This document shows positions 27,300 to 37,492 of a stretch of 64,000 nucleotides of DNA, piece by piece; position 1 is the first letter of the stretch, and each line of letters starts with the position of its first letter. This stretch comes from Emiliania huxleyi CCMP1516 (Eukaryota > Haptophyta > Isochrysidales > Noelaerhabdaceae), in contig NW_005201113.1 of assembly GCF_000372725.1 (NCBI RefSeq), forward strand, positions 125,178 to 189,177, given 5' to 3'. The translations under genes and the position numbers were made by a program. The notes beneath the pieces were generated by a model. It saw only the letters and a program-made list of their open reading frames with translations, was not told the origin of the DNA and made no database searches.

Positions 27300-29988
27300 C
27301 TACTCAAAGTGGGCCGGCCGCGGAATGTCGAGCACGAGCACCACGCGGTGCACCTGATCACAGCACCCGTGAATGAAGCGACTGCTCACCTGGCGGAGGA
27401 CGAGCACCGCGCAAGTGCACACGCCCCGCTCCCCGCGATGTGGGGCGATCGGTGCACGATGCCGGGGTGGTCGAGGAGCTTGCCGCCTAAGCGCAAGAGA
27501 GGGGCCAGGGAGGCTCGACAAGTCGCGAGAGAAGGGAACGAAGAGGTGAGGAGAAAGCAATCACCCAGGGTGGTCTCGCCACGCCCCTTGAAGAGAGCGA
27601 CGTCGTGGTGGCAGAGGGACTGCGCCTGCGCCGAGTCTGCGCGCCGGCGGCGCAGCGTCGCCTCGGAGAGGTCCGGGTGCACCTGTTCAGAGCTCCAGGT
27701 TGTGAGACAGCTGTCCACAGCAGCACCCGTCTTGGAGGGCAACAGTCCGAGCGCACCCACTCCGTGCAAGGGCCGCGGTAGGTTGTCAGAAGACGGTACG
27801 AGACGGAGTCCTGGTGCCAGAACTCGCACCCGTTGTCGTCGAGGCGCTCGAGCTTGACAAAGACGTCCTGCGACTGCGTGAGCTGAGCAAAGGTGCGCAC
27901 AAGCGTGCCGACGTCTCGCGCGAGCTCCTCCACCTCTCCAGGGAGGAGGGTGAGCTTCCTCTGCGCGCGCAGCTCTGCCCGCACCGCGTCGGCCGCGCCG
28001 CTCGCCGCCACGACCCCCTCGAAGCGCGGCAAGCCCGAGGGAGCGATGGTCGGGTCCGAGAGCGTCGAGACGAACTTCGGGACGGACCTGCGCCGCCACA
28101 CGGCCAGCTGTACCGCCTCGTCCTTGATTCGGGCGAGGCCGGCGGCGCTGCCGACGACGACGATCTTGTCCGTCGGCGCTGCGGAGGGCGGCGCCGCGGT
28201 CACCGCGAGAAGCTTCGGGTCCACGGCCGGCGCAACGTCGTCGTCCGCCGACTGGTCGTCCTCCGCCGACTGGTCATCCTCCGCCGACTGGTCGTCGTCC
28301 GAAGTCGAGTCGTCCCGCTGCTTGCGCTGCGCCGCTGAGGAAGGGGAGACCTTGTCCTCCCACTCCTGCCACGCCTCCGCCCCCAGCTCAAACTCCGCCC
28401 TCGTCACGAGCGCGCGGCGCAGCTCCGCGAGCACGGCCTCCTCGTCTGCGTCCATCCCAACCATCCCGAGCTCAATCCTCCGGTCGCCGTGCTCGGCGGC
28501 GCTTGCCCAGGCTGGCACGGCAGCGGGCCACTGGTCCACGGGCAGCGTCGCGTGCAACCACGGCTCGCCCGGTGACAGGTCCAGCGCATTCCCCACCTGG
28601 CTCCACGAGATTGCATCCTCGGGATGCGTCGCCACCCAGATGATGCCGCACGAGCGGACCACGCCGTCGAGCCGGCCGCGCTTGAGCAGCTTGTGGAGTC
28701 GGCCGGGGTGGAAAGGCCGCCTCGCGAAAAAGGTGAAGCGGCTCATCGCCGGTGGCACCCACTCCTCGCTGCCCTCCTCCTCGCTGCCCCCCTCTCCGCC
28801 CTCGCTGCCTGTGCTGTCGCCATCCTCCTCGCTGCCCTCCTCTCGCTCCTCCTCCTCGCTCTCGCCCTCGCTGCCGTCCTCCTCCTCCTCCTCCTCCTCC
28901 TCCTCCTCCTCCTCCTCGCCTCCACCCTCCGCGCCCTCCCCCTCCTCCCCCGCCACCCCGCGAGCCGCGACCAGTGCCGCCCAGCACCCGCCCCGCTCCG
29001 CCGGCGCCCGGCCCTCTGATGCCGATGTTGCGAGGCGCTCCACCAGACCCCCGCCTATTGTCATGCCATGACCTTGGTATTGTTGGGCGGCGAACGGGTC
29101 CCACGCCTCCGCCGCCCTCGCCATGGCCCTCGCCACGACCGCTGTGCCGCACGACGGCGGCCGACGGGTTGAGCGCGCGCAGCATCGCCTCGAGCATCTC
29201 GAGCTCGTCCGCGTCTGCAGCCTCCGCGTGGCTCAGCGCAATCACGTCTGAGAGGGGAGCGAGCCCACGGACCCGCGTCAGCCGTTGTGCGCGGCGTGAG
29301 CGTGGGGAAGACGGGGAAGAAAGAGGCGTGTCTCTCCACGCGAGGAGTGGTGCCTCACCGGCGCTCTCCACGCACTCCGCCAGCACCTCGCAGCGCTTCT
29401 TGTCTCGAAGGTGCGCGCGGAGGTCCGTCTTTGCAGCCTGGTGGTGAATCCAAGAGGTGGTGCCGGACATCCGTCTCTGTGCAGGGGTGCACCGGAGGGG
29501 GAAGCTGGGCGGGCGAGATGGTGCTGCGCGTGAGTATGTGCGTGGTGTGCGGTGTGAGCGGTCGCCTCCCGAAGCCGCGGCGGCAATGCTTCCACGCTCT
29601 CCCACTCGTCGAGGAAGCTGCGCGTGTCGATCACACACAGCAGCTTGGGAGACGACGAGCCGGACGCCTCCACCGCCGCCGCCACCCGCGATGGCTGCGC
29701 GAAATCGTGCGCAACGATGACAATGCTCCCGTCAGGCAGATGCGGCACCTCCGCCGCGTACTCGGCAACCTCGAAAGCGCCGCCAGCCTTCTTTGAAACG
29801 GCCCGCTTTGCCGCCAGATCGCCAACGAGCACGGACGCCGCCTTCAGCTCTTTGAGGAGGCTGCAGGCGACTGCCACCTTGCCGTCTGCGTAGAGGCCGC
29901 AGACCAGGCAGATCAGCGGTTCGCCGCGGCGCTGCTTGGAGGGCGCTCCAGCAGCCTCGACAGCGCGTGAGGAGCGGCGCTTTGACAT
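27300..29988 (-). CDS. COG0523 (CobW-like) GTPase fused to DUF1826
   Basis: Supported minus-strand exons are 29988-29566, 29476-29359, 29247 to about 29150, about 29115-27757, 27682-27583, 27486-27458 and 27353-27300. The first three encode a G3E/CobW-type half (ICLVCGLYADGK, CVIDTRSFLDEWE, CEVLAECVESA then DVIALSHAEA). CobW_C follows (SRFTFFARRPFHPGRLHKLL). A Glu-rich linker and DDQSAED repeats are low complexity. The C-terminal part is DUF1826: VKLERLDDNGCEFWHQD, YRLLTTYRGPCTEW, VALFKG, VLVLD. In bacteria both families occur near each other in zinc-response loci, so a metallochaperone role is likely. The P-loop reads CGLYADGK, lacking the usual GAGKT. A frame change near 29110-29150 is unresolved: a small intron or an indel. 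Confidence 0.8.
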
Positions 29989-30171
29989 GCGACCAGGTGG
30001 TGGCAGGCGGCGGCGGCAGCTTTAGAGGCGTCCCCCGGGGTGTGGAGGGTGAAACCGGCGCGGCGGCAGGGAGGGCGGGGCAGCAGAGAGGGCGGGCTCA
30101 AAGGGTGCTCGCAACACGCTCCGCGTTTTCTCTTTTTCAGTTTTAAATTTCTCTTTTTCTCCAATCGACAG

Positions 30172-30262
30172 AGTTATGTGTACGCCAACTCAGGGTGTGT
30201 GGCAGCCACGCTGGCTGTGTGTCCTGTGAGCTTGTTTGTGTCTGTGTGTTGCTCGATTGCTC

Positions 30263-30312
<50 letters not shown>

Positions 30313-30360
30313 CATCATCCTCTCATCATCTGAGAGAGATTTTTAGCAATACCAAACGTT
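30172..30360 (+). repeat. partial dispersed repeat plus TG microsatellite
   Basis: 30172-30260 matches the right half of the dispersed repeat (AGTTATGTGTACGCCAACTC, then GGGTGTGTGGCAGCCA). It is followed by about 22 TG units at 30267-30310 and the AGAGATTTTTAGCAATACC motif at 30335-30353. Confidence 0.85.
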
Positions 30361-30898
30361 GTTCATCATCTGTCCCGCGTCCACCCATTTCGCCATTTGG
30401 GCTAGAGCAGGTTTTCCGGAAAACAAAAAGGAAAACAGAGGGTCCCCAGCACTTTGCGTTTCCGGAAATTTCCAGGGAAAACAGAGGGTGTTTGGTGCTC
30501 CATTCTGGAAACTCGCGAGTTTCCCTGAGTCTGAGAGCTGGTCTGGGGCAAAATCTGAGGCAAAATTGAGGAAATCGACAAAATACGCATTACTAGCTCC
30601 GAGTAGAGGGTGCGTTCTGCTGCTAGGGGAAACCCGGAGCGCGGTACTATCCCTCGGAGACCCGTGTTATGGCCCTGCGAACGCGCACCCCCGGGGCTAG
30701 GGCTCTCTTGCCCGCAACCCGATCCCGATCATCCGGCCCGCTGGGTGCGCTCCTTAGCTCCCCGGCCCTGGATGTGAGGCTAATGACTGCACTCCAAGTG
30801 CTCCAAATACCCAGGCGGTCGCAGGGTAAGCGGGCGCGCTGAGGTTGCACGCCAAGCCAAGTTATATGCCAAGGGCGTGCGATCGAGAATCGGCTCAC
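30361..30898. other. no supported gene
   Basis: A less GC-rich stretch with a repeated GGAAAACAGAGGGT motif (30430, 30476). I see no gene. Confidence 0.4.
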
Positions 30899-31362
30899 GC
30901 ACCTCTGCTCGCGTACCCTCACCCATAGAATTGTCACCGCCAGTGAGTGCGAGATAGGGCTGGCCGCTGGCGGCTAGCCCCTGAGGAGAGTGACCAGAGA
31001 CACCTCACATGACCCCACACACGGTCTAGTCCGGCCTCGCGGTCGGCGGAGATTGCTAGAGGACGAGCAAGCCTGCTCGAGCCTCGCACGTTGCTTCCTG
31101 TCGTCTGTTGTTTGTTGTGCCCTTGTTTGTTTCTCTTGGCACCTTGGAGTGCTGGGGGGGGCGACAGGAAGAATGTGGCCCTGAGTTATGTATACGCCAA
31201 CTCAGGGTGTGTGGCAGCCAGCTGGCTGGGTGTCTTGTGAGCTTGTTTGTGTCTGTGTGTCGTTCGTGCGTGTCGTCATCATCTGTCTCGCGTCCACCCA
31301 TACCGCGTTGGTGTCCAGTCCGAGCCTGGCTGTTCTTCACCTTTCTACCTACCTACCTAGTT
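30899..31362 (+). repeat. dispersed repeat, copy 2
   Basis: Full-length counterpart of 8810-9287, with scattered substitutions and small indels but the same order and orientation. The two copies end together at the ACCTTTCTACCTACCTACC block, which may be one terminus. Confidence 0.88.
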
Positions 31363-32200
31363 CCAGGTATACACGGGTTCTCCGCGCAAAATTCCCGGCA
31401 TTTTGCCGATTTGGCCTAAAATTTGGCTGATTTTGGGCCCAAACCAGCCTCAGACTCGGCTCAGCGCCCAAAATTTGACGATAGGATTTCCACGGAGTTT
31501 TTCCGAAAATAGAGAGGAAAAGAGAGGGTGTTGTCGAGAAAAAAGGAAAGGAAAAACAGACGGGGTGCGAGAGGCAAACCTGCTCTAGCCCAACGCACCC
31601 ACACCGCGAGAGGCAAACCTGCTCTAGCCCAACATGGTACCATGATCGCATGAGTGGTGTCCCCTGCACTGGCCGCTACTGTCATGACCTTGTCCTTGAT
31701 CAACACGCATTTTATTGGCTGAACGAAACCGGTAAGAACCGCCCGCGCGCACGACCCTTTGGACATTCGATTGGAGGGGCGAAACCGGAGAATCTCACAC
31801 CGTTCCGTGGAACCGTAAGAATAAAACACACGGTCAAGAACTCTCCGCGTTTAGGTTTACCCATCTCACAAAACAGAGGTGTGTCCGTTTTTATTTATTT
31901 ATCCGCGTGGCGGGCTTTTTCGGGCCGTGAGAGGTCTGAGCGCTAGTCTGAGCGCGGAGACGAGAGATGAGATTTAGGGACCGTTGTATCTTGTCCATAG
32001 TCGTTGTTGTACATAAAAAGTACATAGTATGTGCGCTCTGCGCCGTGCACACACACTGGGCCAGTGAGTCAGATGCCGAGTTGCCGACGGTACTGTGTCC
32101 CGATCTAATCGAGCCCGACTACTGTCAAAAGCAAGTGACTCATGCATGCGACTCAGCCCGAGGGCGGGGGGCGCCGTGGTCGGGGAGCGACCGCGATGGC
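31363..32200. other. no supported gene; A/T-rich segment
   Basis: 31390-31560 holds GGCATTTTGCCGATTTGGCC and other A/T-rich text resembling the interior of the MITE at 40066-40443. A direct repeat of CGAGAGGCAAACCTGCTCTA occurs at 31567 and 31606. No gene is seen. Confidence 0.4.
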
Positions 32201-32728
32201 TCACGCCCCCGCGCCGCCCAAGATGCGGGCAACGACGTACTTGGGCAGTCGGCCCTCCTTCTCAGCCAGGAGCAGCCGCGCACGGTACCGCTCCTCTGCC
32301 GTGAGCGGGGTCAGGTCGTCGTCCGACGGGCTGGTGCGCCTGCGCTTAAACGGCGAGCGCGACGCCGCCGCGGTGGGGACAGACATCGGAGGCGAGAGCG
32401 GCGGGGACGGTGGCGGCGGCATTGCCTTGGTGGTCTGTAGCAGGGGCGCAGCGGAGAGCGGGATGTGCGTCCTTAGCGATATGGGCACGGCTTGGGCCAC
32501 GGGCAAGCCCATGATCCGCTGAGGCGTCATCTGGCCAAAGGCGTGCGGGAGCTTGCGGTAGGCTGAGTCGACGGCGGCAACCATCGCCTCGACGCTCATG
32601 CTAGAGATTTGGTTGTGCCGCAGCAAAACTTCAATCGTGGCAGAGGTGAGCCAACACGCTTCCGACTCGAGCTGCACGGTTGGTGGTGCGGGAGGTGAAT
32701 CAGCGGCGAGGCTGCTGCAGGTCGTCAT
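32201..32728 (-). CDS. hypothetical protein
   Basis: The ATG at 32728 gives 175 residues. The N-terminal half looks like a small helical domain (CWLTSATIEVLLRHNQI, VEAMVAAVDSAYRKLP). The middle is proline-rich, followed by a basic nuclear-localisation-like patch (SPFKRRRTSPSDDD) and a final helix (AEERYRARLLLAEKEGRLP). I recognise no family; a nuclear role is a guess from the basic patch. Two copies of a 21-bp direct repeat lie 50-110 bp upstream. Confidence 0.55.
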   Translation of the reverse strand: MTTCSSLAADSPPAPPTVQLESEACWLTSATIEVLLRHNQISSMSVEAMVAAVDSAYRKLPHAFGQMTPQRIMGLPVAQAVPISLRTHIPLSAAPLLQTTKAMPPPPSPPLSPPMSVPTAAASRSPFKRRRTSPSDDDLTPLTAEERYRARLLLAEKEGRLPKYVVARILGGAGA

Positions 32729-32775
32729 AGACTCTACCGAAAAAGCGAGCTCGGGCCGTGACAAGGCGAACTCGG

Positions 32776-32839
32776 TTTCACCACTTTCCGAGAGAGCGCG
32801 TCTCGGCTCGGCAGTCGTTTTCACCACTTTCCGAGAGAG
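32776..32839 (-). promoter_or_regulatory. 21-bp direct repeat upstream of the 32728 start
   Basis: CACCACTTTCCGAGAGAG with a TTT lead occurs at 32776-32796 and 32819-32839, spaced by 43 bp start to start. It lies 48-111 bp upstream of the ATG on the minus strand, so it is a candidate promoter or operator-like pair. A local duplication is equally possible. Confidence 0.35.
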
Positions 32840-33774
32840 ATGACCGACAAGCACCACGTATGAACAGGTGGGTAATCTTGTAATAAATAAATGCGACGTC
32901 GTCGGGGAGGGCGTCGTCGCGGGCGCCAACGTGGTCAGTCATGCGAGCCCCTACGGCAGGTCCAAGGGCACGTCTGGGTGGCCAGGGGCGGGGGACGAGC
33001 CGTGAGTGCTCCGCCGGGGCGAGCTTCTGGGTCCATGGCACCGCTGCCGGACCCGTCCGAGAGCCTCTCCGGACACGTTCGCTCGACGGCCTAGTTGGCG
33101 GCCGATGTTCGACGACTAAAGCTCCGGACGCCGCGGCCAAAGGTCCGCCCGCGGCCCCAGGACTCGTGGTGGGTGTGGGGTGTGCCTCACGAGGCGGAGA
33201 GGCCGCGTGAACTCCCGTAGAAGCTCGCGAAGTGCGGATTTGGAGCGCCGTATGGGCCTGGCGCCCAGCACACGTGCTCGGGCGCTCTCGCAGTGTGCGC
33301 GCACAGACCGTTAAGGGCCCTTGACCTCTCGCTCCTCGCGACCTACCTCTCCCGCTTGCCGTCCACGCCGAGGCTCCGGCCGCAGCCAGCGCCCGCCGCC
33401 GCGCCCGCCGCCGCGCCCGCCGCCGCCGCGCACGGGGAGGCGACGTGGGAGGGGTCGTTGCTGCTCTGCGGCTGATTGACGACTCGCTCTGCCTCTCAGC
33501 GGTCGAGCGCACGCGGGACGGCTTCCTCTCCGCGATGGGGAGCGGCTTCCCGCGGTACGGAGGCGCGACCAGCGTCGCGAAGACGTGCGTGAAGGTCGAA
33601 GCCCTCCTTCTTTTGCATCTTGGCTCCGACCCCGTAGAAGGAGAACTACGTAAGTCGTAACCTCCCGGTACCCGGAGATTGGCGTTGGGGCGCGACACCG
33701 ATGCGGATTCGGGCGAAATGGCCGCTTTTTTTTGGTCCTCAATCGATGTACTCTCCTCTCTCTCCACGAAGGGC
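32840..33774. other. no confident gene
   Basis: Long open frames run on both strands (a minus-strand frame spans about 1 kb) but they are Arg/Ala/Pro-rich and look like products of GC-rich DNA. A plus-strand frame at 33445-33660 (LIDDSLCLSAVERTRDGF) has better composition but no family match. Confidence 0.3.
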
Positions 33775-35313
33775 TCAGAGCGCGGGCCTCCTCTCGAGAG
33801 GGCACGAGTCACTGTACAAGACACCCTTGATCATCAGCTCGTGGTAGTGGAGCTTCTTGAGGGCAACCTCCTCCGACCGCCGCTTGTCGCCGTCTAGGTC
33901 GCCGGGAGCGTAGTTCTCCCTGCTCGGCGTCTCGAATGCGAGCAGCCCGCTCGCCCCCATCAGGCCCGAGTGCGGCCACGCCGCTCCGTGTGATTCGCGG
34001 TACGTGACGTGGAGGCTCGCGTTGGCTCGCCCGGAGGCTCCGGCCGCGGCCGCCGGGCCGGACGGGCCGAAGAAGCCCACAGGCCAGCCGGTCTCGTCAG
34101 CCGGCTCTGCCTGGAGTGGCGGATACGTGGGCACTGCGCCGCGGCGGCGTGCTCTCTCGGCTGTCGAATCGCCAAGCAGCGTCTGGCGGTAGCAGTCCGC
34201 GAGCAGCGAGGGCCCAGTGACCTACGGGAGGCGAAACGAGGGGTGGCAACGGAAGGGTGGTGACGCCGGCTGCAGCGAGGCGGCGAAGGAGGAAGGCCCG
34301 AGTCGGTGGCGGTCGGAAGGTGAGGATGGAGAGGGGTGGTGGCACAGGGGAGTCGCATACGGCGGTGGATGGATAGGGTGTAGGTTAGTGGACCGCGCGC
34401 CTGCAGCGGATAGCGAGACGAGAAGCGAGTGCGGACATGGCCGATGATGCCGTCGAGCATGCACTTGAAGAGCGGATGCCCCGGCTCGCCGCCGAGGATC
34501 TTCATCTGCATGCCGGGCACAACCGCGTCTCCGAGCCGGTGCGGCGGCAGCGGGAGCTGAGGAATATCGTGCCCGAGAGTGGCACCGTCGCACATGTCCA
34601 CGGCCTCCGGGATGCTGACCGCGAGCATGATGTCGGTGTCCAGGTACACCCCACCGTCCGCATGCAGCGCGCAGTACCGGAAGAGGTCTGCCCGGTACGC
34701 CGGCGCGACAAAGCACTGGTACGCCGCATGGGCCGCCTCGCCGCACCGCGCCTTTACATACTCCGCCGCCGCCTCGTCGCCGAGATAGCGCAGCTGGAAG
34801 TCGGGATTCCTCGCCGCATTGCCCACCACGGCAGGAGGCGGGCTCGCGTCCTTGCCGACGGCGTGGTATAGCTTGGGCACCCGCCATGCAGAGCAGCGCT
34901 GGCTCTTTGGCGTGTCGAGAGGCAGCCTCAGGTACTGATCGCACAGGTCCCAGAACCGGAGCCCCGGCTTGCGAGCCTCGACCTGCGCGAAGGGCCAGTC
35001 AGGTCAGGCTGTGCCGTGCACAAACGCACCGCAAAAAACGCAGGCCGCACGCCTTTAGGCATGGGGAGCTCATAAAGAGCCGGTGCGGACGGACGACATA
35101 GGCGGCGGCAGCTCCGGCGCACACCAGCAGCACCGCCAGCGTCCGAGTTGCCGGCTGCCGCAGGCGGCTGCCCGGCGGCTGCTTGCCAATGGAGCGGATT
35201 GGCGACGCGAGGAGACTGCTGATCCTGGAGGTGCCGGTGCGAGGCGAGAGCTGCAGGTCCGAGTCGCGCCGCTCGAGGGTGGCGCGGAGCGGCAGGTCGT
35301 CGGGGTGGTACAT
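33775..35313 (-). CDS. OCH1-like glycosyltransferase (Gly_transf_sug), type II membrane
   Basis: Exons 35313-35053, 34982-34401 and 34221-33775 join in frame to 429 residues. One N-terminal membrane span (RTLAVLLVCAGAAAAYVV) makes it a type II Golgi-type enzyme. The catalytic domain begins WRVPKLYHAVG and has the DxD motif in GGVYLDTDIM near residues 202-204, for a nucleotide-sugar metal site. LFKCMLDGIIGHV and TGPSLLADCYRQTLLG follow. The family moves mannose or other sugars onto glycans; the acceptor is unknown. Intron 2 (34400-34222) starts with GC (CTGCAG/GCGCGC). Intron 1 is modelled with GC after AAG; a GT donor at 35025 would also keep the frame. Confidence 0.85.
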
Positions 35314-35879
35314 GTGTGTGGCGCAGCGCCGCAGACGGGAGGCCGTTGTGGGGGAGATACGGCGCGGCTTCCTTGTTGGTTGAAAGTTTGTGGGGAGTGC
35401 GGGGGTTGTCGAGGTTCAAGAGTCGATGAGGAGCGACACCGAATGGTTAAACGATGTTAGCCAGTCGTTGGTCGGACTGTGTTTCGCCTTCCCATCAATC
35501 AATCAAGCCGAGAGAGAGTACTCTCAAAAAATTAAACAAATGTCTGCCTGGCAGCGCTTGTCCCGGGCGACAGCGCACAGCGGGGGACCCCGCAGCAGCA
35601 AACCCGCCCCACTTACATCCGGTGGCTTCCTAACAACGAAGGCGCTCTCAAAAATAAAGAAAGGGTTCGCTCGATGCAGCGCTGTCCGCGGACTTCTGAA
35701 GCAGCGTTAGGTCGCGAATGGGTACCCTCCCCGGGGAAAACAAATCAGCCTCGCTCGAGGCAGCGCTTGTCCGGACACTTCTGATCAAGCCGGCTCCTTG
35801 TGGCCGCCCCAAAAGCCTCGGGGCCGCCGCCCACGTGTGTCACCTGATTTTGGACCACTGTAGACTCTCGACTTCAGCG
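35314..35879. other. no supported gene; shared 5' region of divergent genes
   Basis: The stretch lies between the glycosyltransferase (-) and the HIR gene (+). GCGCTTGTCCGG-like text (near 35556 and 35766) and GCTCGATGCAGCGCTGTCCG (35669) suggest a weak short repeat. No gene is seen. Confidence 0.4.
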
Positions 35880-37418
35880 ATGGAAGCCTGCGGCTGCGTC
35901 ATCACCTCCCAGGTCCGCTCTCTCCCCATTGCCGCCGCGCCGCTTCAGAAACGATTCTAGAATGCCGGCAGTTTCGCCGCTGGGTCTCTTTCCACCAGAC
36001 CCGCACCCGCGCCATGCGCGGTGACCGCCGGCCATTGGCGCGAACCACGGCGGCACGCCGCTCGCTCTCACCGCCGCCTCTCTTCGAAGCAGCTCCTCTC
36101 CCCTCGCCCGCTCTCTGCGCCCGGCACACTTCCGTCTTTTCCGCGCGAGAGGGCGCCGCCGCTCGGGCGCGGCTGTCGACGCGTGTGACCGCCCCGCCGT
36201 CTCCCCGCCGCGCAGGACGAGCGCAAGGTCGTCGAGCGCTGCGGCAAGTTCGAAGACGTCCTCGACGCGGGCTTCTCCTGCGTGCTCCCTTGCCTCTGCC
36301 AGTTTGTCAAGGGGTCCATCTCCACCCGCATCCAGGCGCGAGAGTCTCGCCACCGCTGGCTGCGCCATAGCAGCGCCACACGCCCTGCTCCTTTGTCTCT
36401 CCCTCGCCGCCGTCTCCTTTCCACTCCCGCCTCTCTGCCCCCCGCCGCTCTGCCCTCCGCCCCTCTGCCCTCTGCTGCTGCCCTCACTGCGCCCTTACTA
36501 GCCACCGCCGCCCCCGCGCCTGCACCCAGATGCGGGATATCTGCCCACATCTCCCCACATCTCCCCACATCTCCCCCATACCTCCCATCTCTCGCCATCT
36601 CTCCCCAGATGCTCGAGATCAACGCCGATACGAAGACCAAGGACAACGTCTTTGTCGGGATCAAGGTCGCCGTCCAGTACCAGGTGTGGGGAGATCTGGG
36701 GAGATATGGGAGATATGGCATCAAGGTCGCCGTCCAGTACCAGGTGTGGGGAGATCTGGGGAGATATGGGAGATATGGCATCAAGTTCGCCGTCCAGTAC
36801 CAGGTGTGGGGAGATCTGGGGAGATATGGGAGATATGGCATCAAGGTCGCCGTCCAGTACCAGGTGTGGGGAGATCTGGGGAGATATGGGAGATATGGCA
36901 TCAAGGTCGCCGTCCAGTACCAGGTGTGGGGAGATCTGGGGAGATATGGGAGATATGGCATCAAGGTCGCCGTCCAGTACCAGGTGTGGGGAGATCTGGG
37001 GAGATATGGGAGATATGGCATCAAGGTCGCCGTCCAGTACCAGGTGTGGGGAGATCTGGGGAGATATGGGAGATATGGCATCAAGGTCGCCGTCCAGTAC
37101 CAGGTGTGGGGAGATCTGGGGAGATATGGGAGATATGGCATCAAGGTCGCCGTCCAGTACCAGGTGTGGGGAGATCTGGGGAGATATGGGAGATATGGCA
37201 TCAAGGTCGCCGTCCAGTACCAGGTGTGGGGAGATATGGGGAGATATGGGAGATATGGCATCAAGGTCGCCGTCCAGTACCAGGTGTGGGGAGATCTGGG
37301 GAGATATGGGAGATATGGCATCAAGGTCGCCGTCCAGTACCAGGTGTGGGGAGATCTGGGGAGATATGGGAGATCTCTACCAGGTATGTGTCGCGCGCCT
37401 TGCGGGGAGGGGCGCGGA

Positions 37419-37492
<74 letters not shown>

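Noticed and set aside
30199-30569. Frame containing a run of Cys-Val from the TG microsatellite
   Set aside because: The codons come from the dinucleotide repeat, not from a gene.
33640-33665. AAGTCGTAAC near the end of an open frame, resembling the 3' end of small-subunit rRNA
   Set aside because: Only ten bases match and the surrounding sequence is not rRNA.
32840-33824. Long minus-strand frame of over 300 codons
   Set aside because: Arg/Ala/Pro-rich composition, no domain, and the opposite strand is equally open; typical of GC-rich DNA.
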